The notes under the pieces are model-generated. The model was given only the letters and a program-made list of their open reading frames with translations. It was not told the origin of the DNA and searched no databases. This document shows positions 25,152 through 33,262 of a stretch of DNA of 44,704 bases, one piece after another. This DNA comes from JBBSWA01 sp038046485 (GTDB taxonomy: Archaea; Nanobdellota; Nanobdellia; Woesearchaeales; SM23-78). Where the stretch lies: positions 1 through 44,704 of the forward strand of contig JBBSWA010000075.1 in assembly GCA_038046485.1 (NCBI GenBank), read 5' to 3'. The number at the start of each line of letters is the position of its first letter. Position 1 is the first letter of the stretch. Position numbers and translations under genes: made by a program.

Positions 25152-25216
25152 CTTGCGTAAGGCATCGTCGAAAGAAAGAGTAAGCTTAATAAATGAGGAG
25201 GGTATGTCAAAGAGTG

Positions 25217-25669
25217 ATGAAGGATTTTTATAAGTTTGGAGCGTCCATTCCAAGAAGGGCACTTGCCTTTTTAGCTGATTTGATTGTGATGAATCTTGTT
25301 TTGTTTACGCCATTTGAAGGAATCTTGGGGCATTACATGAAGGGCTCTTGGGAGGAGTCCTTGAAATGGACACAAATTCCAAGTGGGCTTGTGGTCGTCA
25401 TGGTGTGTATGGTGGTGTTGGCGCTTTTATATTTTTCACTCTTGGAATTTTTCTTGCATCAGACCATTGGGATGATGTTGCTTGGGTTATATGTGGAGGG
25501 TTCCGTAAGTTTTTGGAGGGCTCTTATCCGTAATGTTTTTATTATCCCCTTCTTTCCCTTCTTTTTATTATGGGTAGTCGAGCCTTTGTACTTGTTTTTT
25601 AAGGGAGAGCGTTGGCTTGAGCGCCTAACCAGTACAAGGACAGTAGAGTTCGCGGAGTACAGTCCATGA
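25217..25669 (+). CDS. RDD family membrane protein
   Basis: A 150-residue protein with an RDD-type start (RRALAFLADLIVMNLVLFTP) and three hydrophobic segments at about 15-35, 55-80 and 105-125. The motif HQTIGMMLLGLYV before the last helix is typical of the family, which includes putative ion exchangers. An in-frame ATG at 25193 overlaps the TATA-like taagcttaataaa, so I prefer ATG at 25217. It overlaps the sppA-like gene by 4 nt (ATGA), so the two are co-expressed. Confidence 0.8.
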   Translation: MKDFYKFGASIPRRALAFLADLIVMNLVLFTPFEGILGHYMKGSWEESLKWTQIPSGLVVVMVCMVVLALLYFSLLEFFLHQTIGMMLLGLYVEGSVSFWRALIRNVFIIPFFPFFLLWVVEPLYLFFKGERWLERLTSTRTVEFAEYSP

Positions 25670-26610
25670 AACAGGATAAAAATCCCAAAAGCAAGGTGTG
25701 GACCATCATTATTATACTCTTTATCTTGTTTTTGGTGGGTACGCTCATGGCCAGTGTGATTGCTTTCTTTTCAGATTTCAATTCAGAGAATGAGTATGGG
25801 GGGAATGGAAATGTGGCGCTCATTCCCTTAAAAGGCGTTTTGTTAACCGATGATGATTCTTCGTTTATGGGGGTCCAAGGTCAAGCTTCTTCAACTAAGA
25901 TTGTAAGGCAGTTGGAGGAGGCAAGGGACAATCCAGACATTCAAGCCATTGTACTTGACATCAACAGTCCAGGTGGCTCAGGCGTCGCGGCAGACGAAAT
26001 CATCGAAGCCATGAATGACATTAAACAGAATAAGACTATTGTGGCATGGATTCGGGATATGGGAGCAAGTGCCGCGTTTTGGGTTTCGGTGGCATCCAAT
26101 TACACCATTGCCGATCGTCTGAGTATGACAGGTAGTATTGGGGTTATTGGAAGTTATCTAGAATATCCAGGTTTACTCGATCGATTCAACGTGACCTATC
26201 GGCGCCTGGTCGCAGGTAAGTATAAAGATACAGGTTCACCCTATCGGGAGATGACTAAGGAAGAACAGGTCTTGGATCAGCAGAAGCTGGATGCCATGCA
26301 TGATATTTTCATTCGGGATGTCGCAAAGTATCGCCACCTAGATGTGAAGGAAGTGCGTAAGATTGCAACAGGTATGGTATACTTAGGTTCTGAGGCCAAG
26401 GACTTGGGTCTGATCGATGAAGTGGGTGGTAAACGAAGTGTAGTGAAGTACTTGGAAAAGAATTTGAACACGAGCGTTAGCTTTGTAGAGCATAAAGAAA
26501 AGAAGTCTGTATTGGATTGGTTGCAGATTTTGCAGTCTCAGGGTTTGGCTAAGGCAGACATCGCTCAATGGCTCTTCTTAACGCAAGAAAAAGTTCCTTC
26601 CTTCTCGTGA
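25666..26610 (+). CDS. sppA: SppA-type signal peptide peptidase (family S49)
   Basis: A 314-residue membrane-anchored Ser/Lys protease that degrades signal-peptide remnants. One N-terminal TM helix (about 11-36) is followed by the S49 core. DINSPGGSGVAADEI and MGASAAFWV (nucleophile Ser near residue 137) are visible, then SMTGSIGVIGSY and the general-base Lys in GKYKDTGSPYREMT. This is the half-length form found in archaea and Gram-positives. It follows the RDD gene with a 4-nt overlap. It ends with TGA, which confirms TGA as a stop in this genome. Confidence 0.9.
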   Translation: MKQDKNPKSKVWTIIIILFILFLVGTLMASVIAFFSDFNSENEYGGNGNVALIPLKGVLLTDDDSSFMGVQGQASSTKIVRQLEEARDNPDIQAIVLDINSPGGSGVAADEIIEAMNDIKQNKTIVAWIRDMGASAAFWVSVASNYTIADRLSMTGSIGVIGSYLEYPGLLDRFNVTYRRLVAGKYKDTGSPYREMTKEEQVLDQQKLDAMHDIFIRDVAKYRHLDVKEVRKIATGMVYLGSEAKDLGLIDEVGGKRSVVKYLEKNLNTSVSFVEHKEKKSVLDWLQILQSQGLAKADIAQWLFLTQEKVPSFS

Positions 26611-26630
26611 GCTTTTAGAAAAGGCTAAGC

Positions 26631-26638
26631 TTTATAAA
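26631..26638 (+). promoter_or_regulatory. TATA box for the gene at 26661
   Basis: The box tttataaa lies 23-30 nt before the ATG at 26661, supporting a small gene there. Confidence 0.6.
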
Positions 26639-26660
26639 AATAGATTCGTTCTCTGCTTTT

Positions 26661-26936
26661 ATGACAGAAGAACAGAGTTCGCTTAACCCATTGAGGGAAC
26701 TTCCTGCGAAGCTTTATTATGCCTTTGAACCATTACGTAGAGTTGAAGTGTTAACAGGATGGGCAGGTTATGTCTTGGCAGGGTATGGTATACATCATGG
26801 AAACACTAAACAAATAGTTGGCGGTCTAGCCCTATCTGCTCTGAGCGGACTTTATTGTGCATATAAAGATGGATGCTTTTCTCAACCTCCAGGAGCAAGC
26901 ACGCCTTCAGGATTAGAAACTAAACTAGAAAGTTAG
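26661..26936 (+). CDS. Small membrane protein, unknown
   Basis: A 91-residue ORF with two moderately hydrophobic, glycine-rich segments (about 34-45 and 52-68: GWAGYVLAGYGIHHG and IVGGLALSALSGLYC). They are separated by a HGNTK turn, giving a short hairpin-like membrane protein. The Pro/Ser-rich tail is probably unstructured. It has its own well-spaced TATA box. I do not recognise the family. Confidence 0.6.
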   Translation: MTEEQSSLNPLRELPAKLYYAFEPLRRVEVLTGWAGYVLAGYGIHHGNTKQIVGGLALSALSGLYCAYKDGCFSQPPGASTPSGLETKLES

Positions 26937-27006
26937 TCTTTTAATTTCTAGCAGCAACCGATTCACATGAGGGATAGAAAATCTTAAGCTATTTAGGAAG
27001 CTCTAA

Positions 27007-27015
27007 GTTTTTAAA
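27007..27015 (+). promoter_or_regulatory. TATA box for the Dph2-like gene
   Basis: The box gtttttaaag lies 23-31 nt before the ATG at 27038. It shows that the short protein is the native product rather than the remnant of a longer ORF. Confidence 0.6.
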
Positions 27016-27037
27016 GCCATAGGAATTATACTATTCC

Positions 27038-27706
27038 ATGAAAACCCTCTTCTTGCATGCTTGGGAGGATGTAACCGTCAAATTGCCCAAGAAGGAAATA
27101 GCTAAGCTTCCCAAAAAAATTTGTCTTCTAACCGTCATTCAGTTTCATGACCAGCATAAGGATATAAAAAAACAGTTGGAAATGGCTGGGAAAAAAGTTC
27201 TCGTGCCGCAAACCACACATACCTTCCTGCAAGGGCATATCCTAGGCTGTAATGTAGAAACCCTTAAAGGTGATTTTGAGGCCTTCCTATACATAGGGGA
27301 TGGTCTTTTCCATCCCAAGGCTTTGCTCATGCGCAATCAAAAGCCTGTCTTTGCTTTTAACCCGATGACCAATCAGTTCTTTGAAGTGGATCCTAATGAA
27401 GTGGATGAGATTCAAAAGAAGAAAAAACAGGCCCTTAATGCATTTTATCATGCAAAGGATGTAGGCGTTTTAATCACAACTAAAATAGGTCAAGCACGTC
27501 TGCCAGATGCCCTCAAGCTAAAGGCCAAGTTTCCAGAGAAGAACTTTTACTTCTTGCTGGACAACACCATTGATTTTTCAAAATTAGAAGACTTCAATTT
27601 CATCCAGTGCTTTGTGAACACAGCATGTCCAAGGTTGGGTTATGACGACACCGTACGTACGCATCGTCCATTGGTGGAGATTGATGAGATTTTGTTGCAG
27701 AATTAG
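27038..27706 (+). CDS. Dph2-like protein lacking domain 1
   Basis: A 222-residue protein related to archaeal Dph2, the noncanonical radical SAM [4Fe-4S] enzyme that starts diphthamide synthesis on aEF2. Archaeal Dph2 has about 340 residues, with one cluster Cys in each of three domains (59, 163 and 287 in the Pyrococcus enzyme). Here Cys71 (ILGCNVE) and Cys197 (NTACPRLGYDD) correspond to the second and third at a constant offset of about 90. The domain with the first Cys is absent, and a promoter directly precedes the ATG. Either a partner supplies the first domain, or the protein has another role. Its stop overlaps the convergent gene by 4 bp. Confidence 0.7.
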   Translation: MKTLFLHAWEDVTVKLPKKEIAKLPKKICLLTVIQFHDQHKDIKKQLEMAGKKVLVPQTTHTFLQGHILGCNVETLKGDFEAFLYIGDGLFHPKALLMRNQKPVFAFNPMTNQFFEVDPNEVDEIQKKKKQALNAFYHAKDVGVLITTKIGQARLPDALKLKAKFPEKNFYFLLDNTIDFSKLEDFNFIQCFVNTACPRLGYDDTVRTHRPLVEIDEILLQN

Positions 27707-28221
27707 CCCAAAAACCCTTTTATCAAACTCTTCACATTGTCTACAATACCCTTCCTTAGCGTTTGGACATACTCTGCAAGGTCAATGCGTTGTTCGAAGG
27801 GCAGTGTCAATTGCTGAATGCCAAAGAAGTCGAGGGTGATTGTGCCTTTGATGTTGGCATACACATGTTCTTTTAGGACGAGTTGTATGAGGGTGTTTCC
27901 GCTAGGAGCCCATTTCATTTCTTGTTGAAATTCCAGTGCAGTGCGTCCAGGGGGAATGGGTTTGCCTTCAATCGTTCCCTTTCCTAAGTCTTCTCCGTTT
28001 TCTAATTTGATGGTGTATTCGCCCTGTTTGAGGGGAATCGTAAGCCAACCAGGGTTGTTCACGGTAATCTTTCCGTTAATAGCAAAGCCTTCTTGCGCAG
28101 GAGTGACGGAAGTAACTTTTGAGTCTTCAATGTGGGTTTGAAGGGCTTGGTAGCCTGCGTATCCAGCAGCGCATAAAACAAGAAGAATAAGGATACAAAT
28201 TGTGAAACCTAGGGCTTTCAT
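27703..28221 (-). CDS. LEA14/WHy-domain membrane-anchored protein
   Basis: A protein of about 172 residues with an N-terminal hydrophobic helix (FTICILILLVLCAAGYAGY) followed by an LEA type 2-like beta domain. Typical elements are SVTPAQEGFAINGKITVNNP, a strand with YTIKLENG, and a C-terminal strand region (IKGTITLDFFGIQQLTLPFE). Such proteins are thought to be stress or structural proteins; the archaeal function is unknown. I start at ATG 28221, 1 nt after the S7 stop. The longer ORF would overlap rps7 by 47 nt. Likely co-transcribed with rps7. Confidence 0.75.
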   Translation of the reverse strand: MKALGFTICILILLVLCAAGYAGYQALQTHIEDSKVTSVTPAQEGFAINGKITVNNPGWLTIPLKQGEYTIKLENGEDLGKGTIEGKPIPPGRTALEFQQEMKWAPSGNTLIQLVLKEHVYANIKGTITLDFFGIQQLTLPFEQRIDLAEYVQTLRKGIVDNVKSLIKGFLG

Positions 28222-28222
28222 T

Positions 28223-28819
28223 TTATCTGCTCGAATCCGCTTGTCGTTCCAATTCAAGTTTCTTAGCAATCGCAGCAGAATCTTGGCTCATATGATAAGC
28301 GTTGGTGATTTCTTCAGCAAGGCACTCTTCGGCGCCTTTCTTTTTGTTAAAGCTTTTTTGGTAAGAACCTTGAGTCATGAGTTTGATGACCATGTCGACG
28401 CGTCGTTGGGGTGCCATCTCAACCGCTTTAGGGTATCGTGCGCCTCCGTATTCAATGGTGACGATTTCTTCTCGAGGGGCAGCGTTTTCAATGGCCTTGA
28501 CAAAGACTTCAATGGGGTTTTTCTTGAGTTTTTGTTCGATGATGTTAAAGGCCTTTTCAACAAGACCATAAGTGGTAATGGCCTTTCCTGTGCAGTGTCC
28601 AGAGGTTCGGACGTGTTTCTTTCCTCGGTGACCAGGTACCATAAGGCGGTTAATCAACCGTTCAACAATAAAGACTCGGCTCTTGTGGAAGCGGTTTTGA
28701 GCGTATCGTGCACCCGTTTTAGGGACAATTTTAGGTTCAAGAGTGATGTAATTTTGCAGTCCAGGGTCATCCACTTTGATGGCAGAACAGTCCCATTTGT
28801 TGAATGCTAAAACCTTCAT
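28223..28819 (-). CDS. rps7: Small-subunit ribosomal protein S7
   Basis: A 198-residue archaeal/eukaryotic-type uS7 that binds the 16S rRNA 3' domain in the small-subunit head. The basic NRFHKSRVFIVERLINRLM segment, the ENAAPREEIVTIEYGGARYP loop and the QRRVDMVIKLMTQGSYQ helix are visible. Its usual partners (S12, EF-2, EF-1A) are not adjacent in this window; the following gene is the LEA14-like protein. A TATA box at 28842-28849 lies 23-30 nt upstream. Confidence 0.95.
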   Translation of the reverse strand: MKVLAFNKWDCSAIKVDDPGLQNYITLEPKIVPKTGARYAQNRFHKSRVFIVERLINRLMVPGHRGKKHVRTSGHCTGKAITTYGLVEKAFNIIEQKLKKNPIEVFVKAIENAAPREEIVTIEYGGARYPKAVEMAPQRRVDMVIKLMTQGSYQKSFNKKKGAEECLAEEITNAYHMSQDSAAIAKKLELERQADSSR

Positions 28820-28841
28820 ACCGTCGTAGAAAAACCTTCAC

Positions 28842-28849
28842 TTTATAAA
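28842..28849 (-). promoter_or_regulatory. TATA box for rps7
   Basis: The minus-strand box ctttataaa lies 23-30 nt before the ATG at 28819. Confidence 0.65.
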
Positions 28850-28882
28850 GCTTTTGCCGGCCTTGGAAGGCTCAACAATACC

Positions 28883-28890
28883 TTTTTAAA
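28883..28890 (+). promoter_or_regulatory. TATA box for rfcS
   Basis: The box tttttaaa lies 23-30 nt before the ATG at 28913, divergent from the rps7 promoter about 35 bp away. Confidence 0.65.
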
Positions 28891-28912
28891 ACGTCCTTCG
28901 TTTCGCTTAGAC

Positions 28913-29872
28913 ATGCAAGATTCGCTTATTTGGACGGAAAAATACCGTCCGCAGAAGTTCTCGGAAGTCAAGGGCCAGGAAGAGATCGTAAAACGAGTAG
29001 AGGCCTTTGTCAATAAGAAAAACCTTCCTCACTTATTATTCGCAGGCCCTCCAGGTGTCGGAAAAAGCACCCTTGCTTTGGTCACGGCAAAGGAGCTCTT
29101 TGGCCCCAGTTGGCATGAAAACTTTCTCGAATTAAACGCATCGGACGAACGTGGCATTGATGTCGTCCGAGTCAAGGTAAAGGATTTCGCAAGAACCAAG
29201 TCCATCGGTGAAGTCCCTTTCAAAATAATCTTTTTGGATGAGTGCGACGCTTTAACTAGAGAAGCGCAGCAAGCCCTTCGTAGGACCATGGAGAATTACA
29301 CCAGCACTTGCCGTTTTGTTCTCTCAGCCAATTACTCATCAAAGATCATTGAGGCCATCCAGTCTCGTTGTACCGTCTTCCGATTTAAGCCCTTAGCAAA
29401 AGAAGATGTGTTCAAGGTGGTGGAGCACATTGCTCAAGTCGAGAATGTAAAAGTGGATGAAGCAGCAAAAGAGGCCCTGTTCAGTATATCTGAAGGAGAC
29501 TGTCGCCGTTTGCAGAACCTCTTACAATCTTGCGCAGCCATTCAAGGTCATGTGACAGAAAAGCTGCTCTATGATGTGGCAAGTCTCGCAAGGCCTAAAG
29601 AAGTAGCAGAAATCCTTCAGTTGTGCGTCGAGAAGAATTTTCCTCAAGCAAAAGCTAAGCTTCTAGACACCATGCTCAATCATGGCCTAAGCGGCCTAGA
29701 TATCATCAGCCAGGTCCAAAAGGAAATTTGGAATCTAAAGATGGATGATCGAAAAAAGCTAGAGATGGTCAAGCAGTGTGGAGAAGCTGAATTCAGGATG
29801 GTAGAAGGCAGTGATGAGTACATCCAGTTGGAAGCTCTTTTAGCGCATTTTGTTCTGATCTGCAGCAGTTAG
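28913..29872 (+). CDS. rfcS: Replication factor C small subunit
   Basis: A 319-residue AAA+ clamp-loader subunit that opens PCNA onto primed DNA with the large subunit. The N-terminal ENYRP-like element is WTEKYRPQKF, Walker A is GPPGVGKST, Walker B is FLDECDAL, and the arginine-finger SRC motif lies in IQSRCTVFRF. Sensor 2 (GDCRRLQNLLQSC) and the C-terminal collar domain are complete. The large subunit is not encoded within the window. The TATA box supports the ATG at 28913. Confidence 0.95.
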   Translation: MQDSLIWTEKYRPQKFSEVKGQEEIVKRVEAFVNKKNLPHLLFAGPPGVGKSTLALVTAKELFGPSWHENFLELNASDERGIDVVRVKVKDFARTKSIGEVPFKIIFLDECDALTREAQQALRRTMENYTSTCRFVLSANYSSKIIEAIQSRCTVFRFKPLAKEDVFKVVEHIAQVENVKVDEAAKEALFSISEGDCRRLQNLLQSCAAIQGHVTEKLLYDVASLARPKEVAEILQLCVEKNFPQAKAKLLDTMLNHGLSGLDIISQVQKEIWNLKMDDRKKLEMVKQCGEAEFRMVEGSDEYIQLEALLAHFVLICSS

Positions 29873-29909
29873 CAGAATCTTTTTATAGCCTTTATGCAAT
29901 CATTCAAGG

Positions 29910-30458
29910 ATGCCTAAGAAGTCTCAGGATAAGATCCTTGAAGTCTCGGACATACAAAAAAAGATTGATGAGCGAATCGAGGAGGACATTAGTGAGTCAG
30001 AAGAAGAGCTAAGAAAGGCGATTCGTGAAATTAAGGGGCTTGAAGAAAATCCCGAGGTGCACCTACCGGTAAGTCAGCGTATAGCAGATCGAGTAACCAA
30101 TTTTGTGGGTTCCTGGGCCTTTGTGGGGATTCACGTGATTTGGTTTGTGGCATGGATCCTTTCAGGAATTGAGTCATTCCCTTTTGGGTTATTGACGATG
30201 GTTGTTTCGTTGGAAGCTATTTTTCTCTCAGCTTTAATTATGATCAGTCAGAACAGGCAGGGAGAGAAGGACCGCCAACGTGCAGAGTTAACGCTTAAGA
30301 AAGCAAGCCTGGATCTTCGCATCAATAACCTCTCTGAATACAAGATTGGTGAAGTCGAGCGTCAATTACTCGAAATCCGTCAAATCTTGTGGCACATCCA
30401 TGAGAATGAGTTGCGCACAAGATTTATAAAGCCAGGTAGTGAAGAAAAGAAGAAATGA
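29910..30458 (+). CDS. DUF1003 membrane protein
   Basis: A 182-residue protein. The charged N-terminal coiled region (about 1-55, KIDERIEEDISESEEELRK) is followed by the DUF1003 core: RIADRVTNFVGSW, a first TM helix (about 67-88), the LTMVVSLEAIFLSALIMISQNRQ second TM segment (about 95-115), then a C-terminal helical tail with RAELTLKKA. The function of the family is unknown. It overlaps the Cys-rich secreted protein gene by 4 nt, suggesting an envelope role. Confidence 0.85.
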   Translation: MPKKSQDKILEVSDIQKKIDERIEEDISESEEELRKAIREIKGLEENPEVHLPVSQRIADRVTNFVGSWAFVGIHVIWFVAWILSGIESFPFGLLTMVVSLEAIFLSALIMISQNRQGEKDRQRAELTLKKASLDLRINNLSEYKIGEVERQLLEIRQILWHIHENELRTRFIKPGSEEKKK

Positions 30459-32770
30459 GATTCACAGGGGTTTTGATTCTAGTATTGTGTATCTCTCTAT
30501 TCTCCGTTTGGGCAGATACGCAGGAGTTTGAGGGAAGTAAATCTAAATTCATAGAACAAGGGTCTATAGGGCAAAGAGATGATCTAAAAGAGGTTCTAGG
30601 TCCTTTTTTCGCAGCACATCCAGATGCCTTCACAGATAAAGATAAAAATGAAATGATGCAGTTCTGTGATCAGCCGGAGGCCTTGGCGAATAAGATGTTG
30701 GAAAAGTTGAAGGCAATAGCGAATGGTGATTTGAAGAATATGTGTGAAACTTCAGAGCAGGATTGTTATGAACAGGCAGTACTGCGGGAGTGTGATCAGA
30801 AGCAGGTGGGGGGGGAAAAGAAGCAAATGGGTTTATCATTTGTGGAGTGCCCGCCCAATCAAGAACATTTGTTCCAGCGTTGTCTAGAAAGTGAAAGTTC
30901 AAATCATTGTGAGGAGGAGTGGCAGAGGCAGTGTGGGGGATATGGAAGTAGTGCCAATACAGAAGATACGCATCCGATGGAAACTCAAGTGATGGAGGTA
31001 AGGTCAGCTCGGTTGATGGAAGCAAGGCCTCTAGAGTGTCCAGATTATGCCTCATTAAAGCGCAAGGCATTGGCAGTGTGTGGGGACCAGGTTCAGTTAA
31101 TATATAAGGATTCTTGTGCAGTTGATTTTCAGTGTAGAACAGCTACTGCGAATAGCGTGACAGGAAGCGTGATTTACAATTCTCCTTCGAATCGGGTACT
31201 GGATAAGTACAGGAAAGGTTGGATTACAGGCCGAGTCGTGGAGGGTTCTGTGGGGGCAACTTCAACAGCAGAGGCAACTCAGGCATCTTGGGTGGAAACA
31301 CCTAATGCTGGAATTTGTCCGCAGGATACAATTCAATGTCCAGATGGAAGTTGGATTTCAAGAGGGGGTCCAAATTGTAAGTTTACCCCCTGCTCAGTTC
31401 AGCCTGCAGTTCCTGTTTTTTCAAATCCCATTCCGGTGTGTGGAAATGATGTGTGCGAGTCAGGCGAGGCAGAATTTTGCCCCCCGTGTCACCCAGAAAA
31501 TGATCCTTGTGTTATGGCCTGTTCAAGAGGTTCTTGTCCAGAAGATTGCTCAAGAACTCAATCTTCATGTGGAAATGGAGTTTGTGAAGAAGGTGAAGCC
31601 AGTGATTGCCCTCTGTGTACAAAGTCCAATCCGCCGTGTATGGTTCCATGTAGGGTAGGTTCGTGCCAGCAAGATTGTCAAGCGAGAACATGTCCGGTGG
31701 ATACCCCCTTACCTTATTGTAAGGGAAACATCGCAAAGAAGATAGATGACAAAGGCTGTCCGCATTATTACTGTGAAGGGATGGCCTGCCCTTTGTATGA
31801 GATGCAACGCTGTGGTCCAAATGAACGTTTAATGCCAAATGGTTTGGATGCGCAAGGTTGCCAATTGCCGGGAAAATGTGTTTTTCAAGAGAATTGTCCT
31901 CTGGTTCCAGTGGGGATATGTAAGCCTGGAGAGCAGGAGGTTCCGAATGGTTTGGATGAAAAGGGTTGTCAGTTGCCTCCGGTGTGCAAATCGATCAATA
32001 CAGCATGCCAGATGGTAAAGGTGCCTGTTTGCCCGCAGGGTGCTTTGAATAAGCAGTTGGATGAAAGGGGTTGTCCAGTTTATTCATGCAAGGTTGGGGG
32101 GGAAATGTGTGATAAGGAATTATTCTTTAAGAAGTGCCAGGGTCGGCAAGAAGAGTATAAAAAAAAGTGTTACGAGTATGTAGAGCAAGAATATGAACGC
32201 TTAAAGAAGCAGTGTGAATCGCCTGAAGATTGGAAGGAGAAGTGTTATGAACACATCAGGGAACGTTGCTCACATCCAATTTCTAAGGATCATTGTTTAG
32301 AGTTGATTTCAGAGGAACGCCTGTATCAAATGCTTTTGCGAAAGACAGCAGATTTTTGCAGGTTTAAAAAGGATGGTTTGCAAAGTGGTTTGAATCATTT
32401 CGCAAAGCAGTCGGAGGAGCATCGAGAAGAGTTGCAGCAGAAAAGCGAGGAAGTCGTGCAGGTACAAGCAGATGTGAAGCAGATGGAGCAGGTTGAGGAA
32501 GAAAAAGGTCTGAGGTATAAGTTTAAGAGTTTATTTGGCTTAATGAAGGAGCAGGAGCTTTCAGAAGCGAAGAGGATTCGAGAAAACATTCAGAAGCTGG
32601 ATGAGACTATTCAGGTTCTAAAGCAAGTAAGTGAGGGTCTTTCAGATCCATTGGTGCAGGCAGCATTGGCAGATCAAATGACGAGTCTTAGAATGCAGCA
32701 GGCGCAGTTGGAAAAATTGGCCAGTGAAAAGGAAAAGCGTGCAAAAGGCTTGTTTGGCTTGTTTGGTTAA
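30455..32770 (+). CDS. Large Cys-rich secreted protein with repeats and C-terminal coiled coil
   Basis: A 771-residue protein. A signal peptide (RFTGVLILVLCISLFSVWA) is followed by a helical, Cys-poor region and then Cys-rich modules. Module type A, CGNxVCExGEAxxCPxC, occurs twice (about 330-410). The next modules are of the type CxxxxxxxCxxxxxxxxxLDxxGCxxPxC, four in all (about 413-555), including two near-identical units containing NGLDAQGCQLP and NGLDEKGCQLP. A Cys-containing helical domain follows, then a long charged coiled coil (about 640-760). Disulfide-stabilised surface architecture is likely. The antistasin- or granulin-like resemblance is only by Cys spacing. No C-terminal TM helix is visible, so anchoring is unclear. 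Confidence 0.75.
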   Translation: MRFTGVLILVLCISLFSVWADTQEFEGSKSKFIEQGSIGQRDDLKEVLGPFFAAHPDAFTDKDKNEMMQFCDQPEALANKMLEKLKAIANGDLKNMCETSEQDCYEQAVLRECDQKQVGGEKKQMGLSFVECPPNQEHLFQRCLESESSNHCEEEWQRQCGGYGSSANTEDTHPMETQVMEVRSARLMEARPLECPDYASLKRKALAVCGDQVQLIYKDSCAVDFQCRTATANSVTGSVIYNSPSNRVLDKYRKGWITGRVVEGSVGATSTAEATQASWVETPNAGICPQDTIQCPDGSWISRGGPNCKFTPCSVQPAVPVFSNPIPVCGNDVCESGEAEFCPPCHPENDPCVMACSRGSCPEDCSRTQSSCGNGVCEEGEASDCPLCTKSNPPCMVPCRVGSCQQDCQARTCPVDTPLPYCKGNIAKKIDDKGCPHYYCEGMACPLYEMQRCGPNERLMPNGLDAQGCQLPGKCVFQENCPLVPVGICKPGEQEVPNGLDEKGCQLPPVCKSINTACQMVKVPVCPQGALNKQLDERGCPVYSCKVGGEMCDKELFFKKCQGRQEEYKKKCYEYVEQEYERLKKQCESPEDWKEKCYEHIRERCSHPISKDHCLELISEERLYQMLLRKTADFCRFKKDGLQSGLNHFAKQSEEHREELQQKSEEVVQVQADVKQMEQVEEEKGLRYKFKSLFGLMKEQELSEAKRIRENIQKLDETIQVLKQVSEGLSDPLVQAALADQMTSLRMQQAQLEKLASEKEKRAKGLFGLFG

Positions 32771-32772
32771 GT

Positions 32773-33192
32773 TTATTCAAAGACTTGTATATCGACTTTT
32801 TTATACACAAATTCTCCCATTTTCCCAGTAAATTGGGTGGCACGAATATTTTTATCATCAATGTAGTGGTAGTTTCCTCCGCGTGGTTTGCCGAGTATAA
32901 TCTCATGGTACTTGAATCCGTGCGTATGAAGCCAATTCTCAGTGATGGCACGGCAATCTTCAGATCGTACGGTAAAGAAAGTAATGATATGTCCTTCTTG
33001 ATGCCATTTATTCACTTGTTCTTTGGATCCTTTTATTTCTTGTGCCGTTTTCATGCGTTCGGGTTCTTCATTGGGAATGTCTTCACATACCACCCCATCA
33101 ATGTCAATGATGAAATTTTTTAGCCCGGAAAGCAGTTTTGGGCTTCCTTTGGTGCCATCTTCTTTCACAAATGCTTTTAAATGGTTTTCCAT
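32773..33192 (-). CDS. HAD-superfamily phosphatase-like protein
   Basis: A 139-residue minimal HAD-fold protein. Motif I is FIIDIDGVVCED (DxDxV); motif II Thr is in ITFFTVRSED, and the Lys and acidic motifs are in LGKPRGGNYHYIDDKNIRA. It lacks a cap domain, so it could act on macromolecular or large substrates, like phosphatases of the KdsC/polynucleotide-phosphatase type. Substrate unknown. It is convergent with the Cys-rich protein gene, 2 nt apart. An AT-rich stretch (aaataaaaatatatctatattataaac) upstream contains probable TATA elements. Confidence 0.75.
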   Translation of the reverse strand: MENHLKAFVKEDGTKGSPKLLSGLKNFIIDIDGVVCEDIPNEEPERMKTAQEIKGSKEQVNKWHQEGHIITFFTVRSEDCRAITENWLHTHGFKYHEIILGKPRGGNYHYIDDKNIRATQFTGKMGEFVYKKVDIQVFE

Positions 33193-33262
33193 ACATTAAA
33201 TAAAAATATATCTATATTATAAACTTTTCTTAATTAAACACGTGTCTAATCTAATAATAGAT

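Noticed and set aside
24773..25210. Longer aIF1A reading frame starting at 25210
   Set aside because: Its upstream part contains the TATA box, and the extra residues do not resemble the family.
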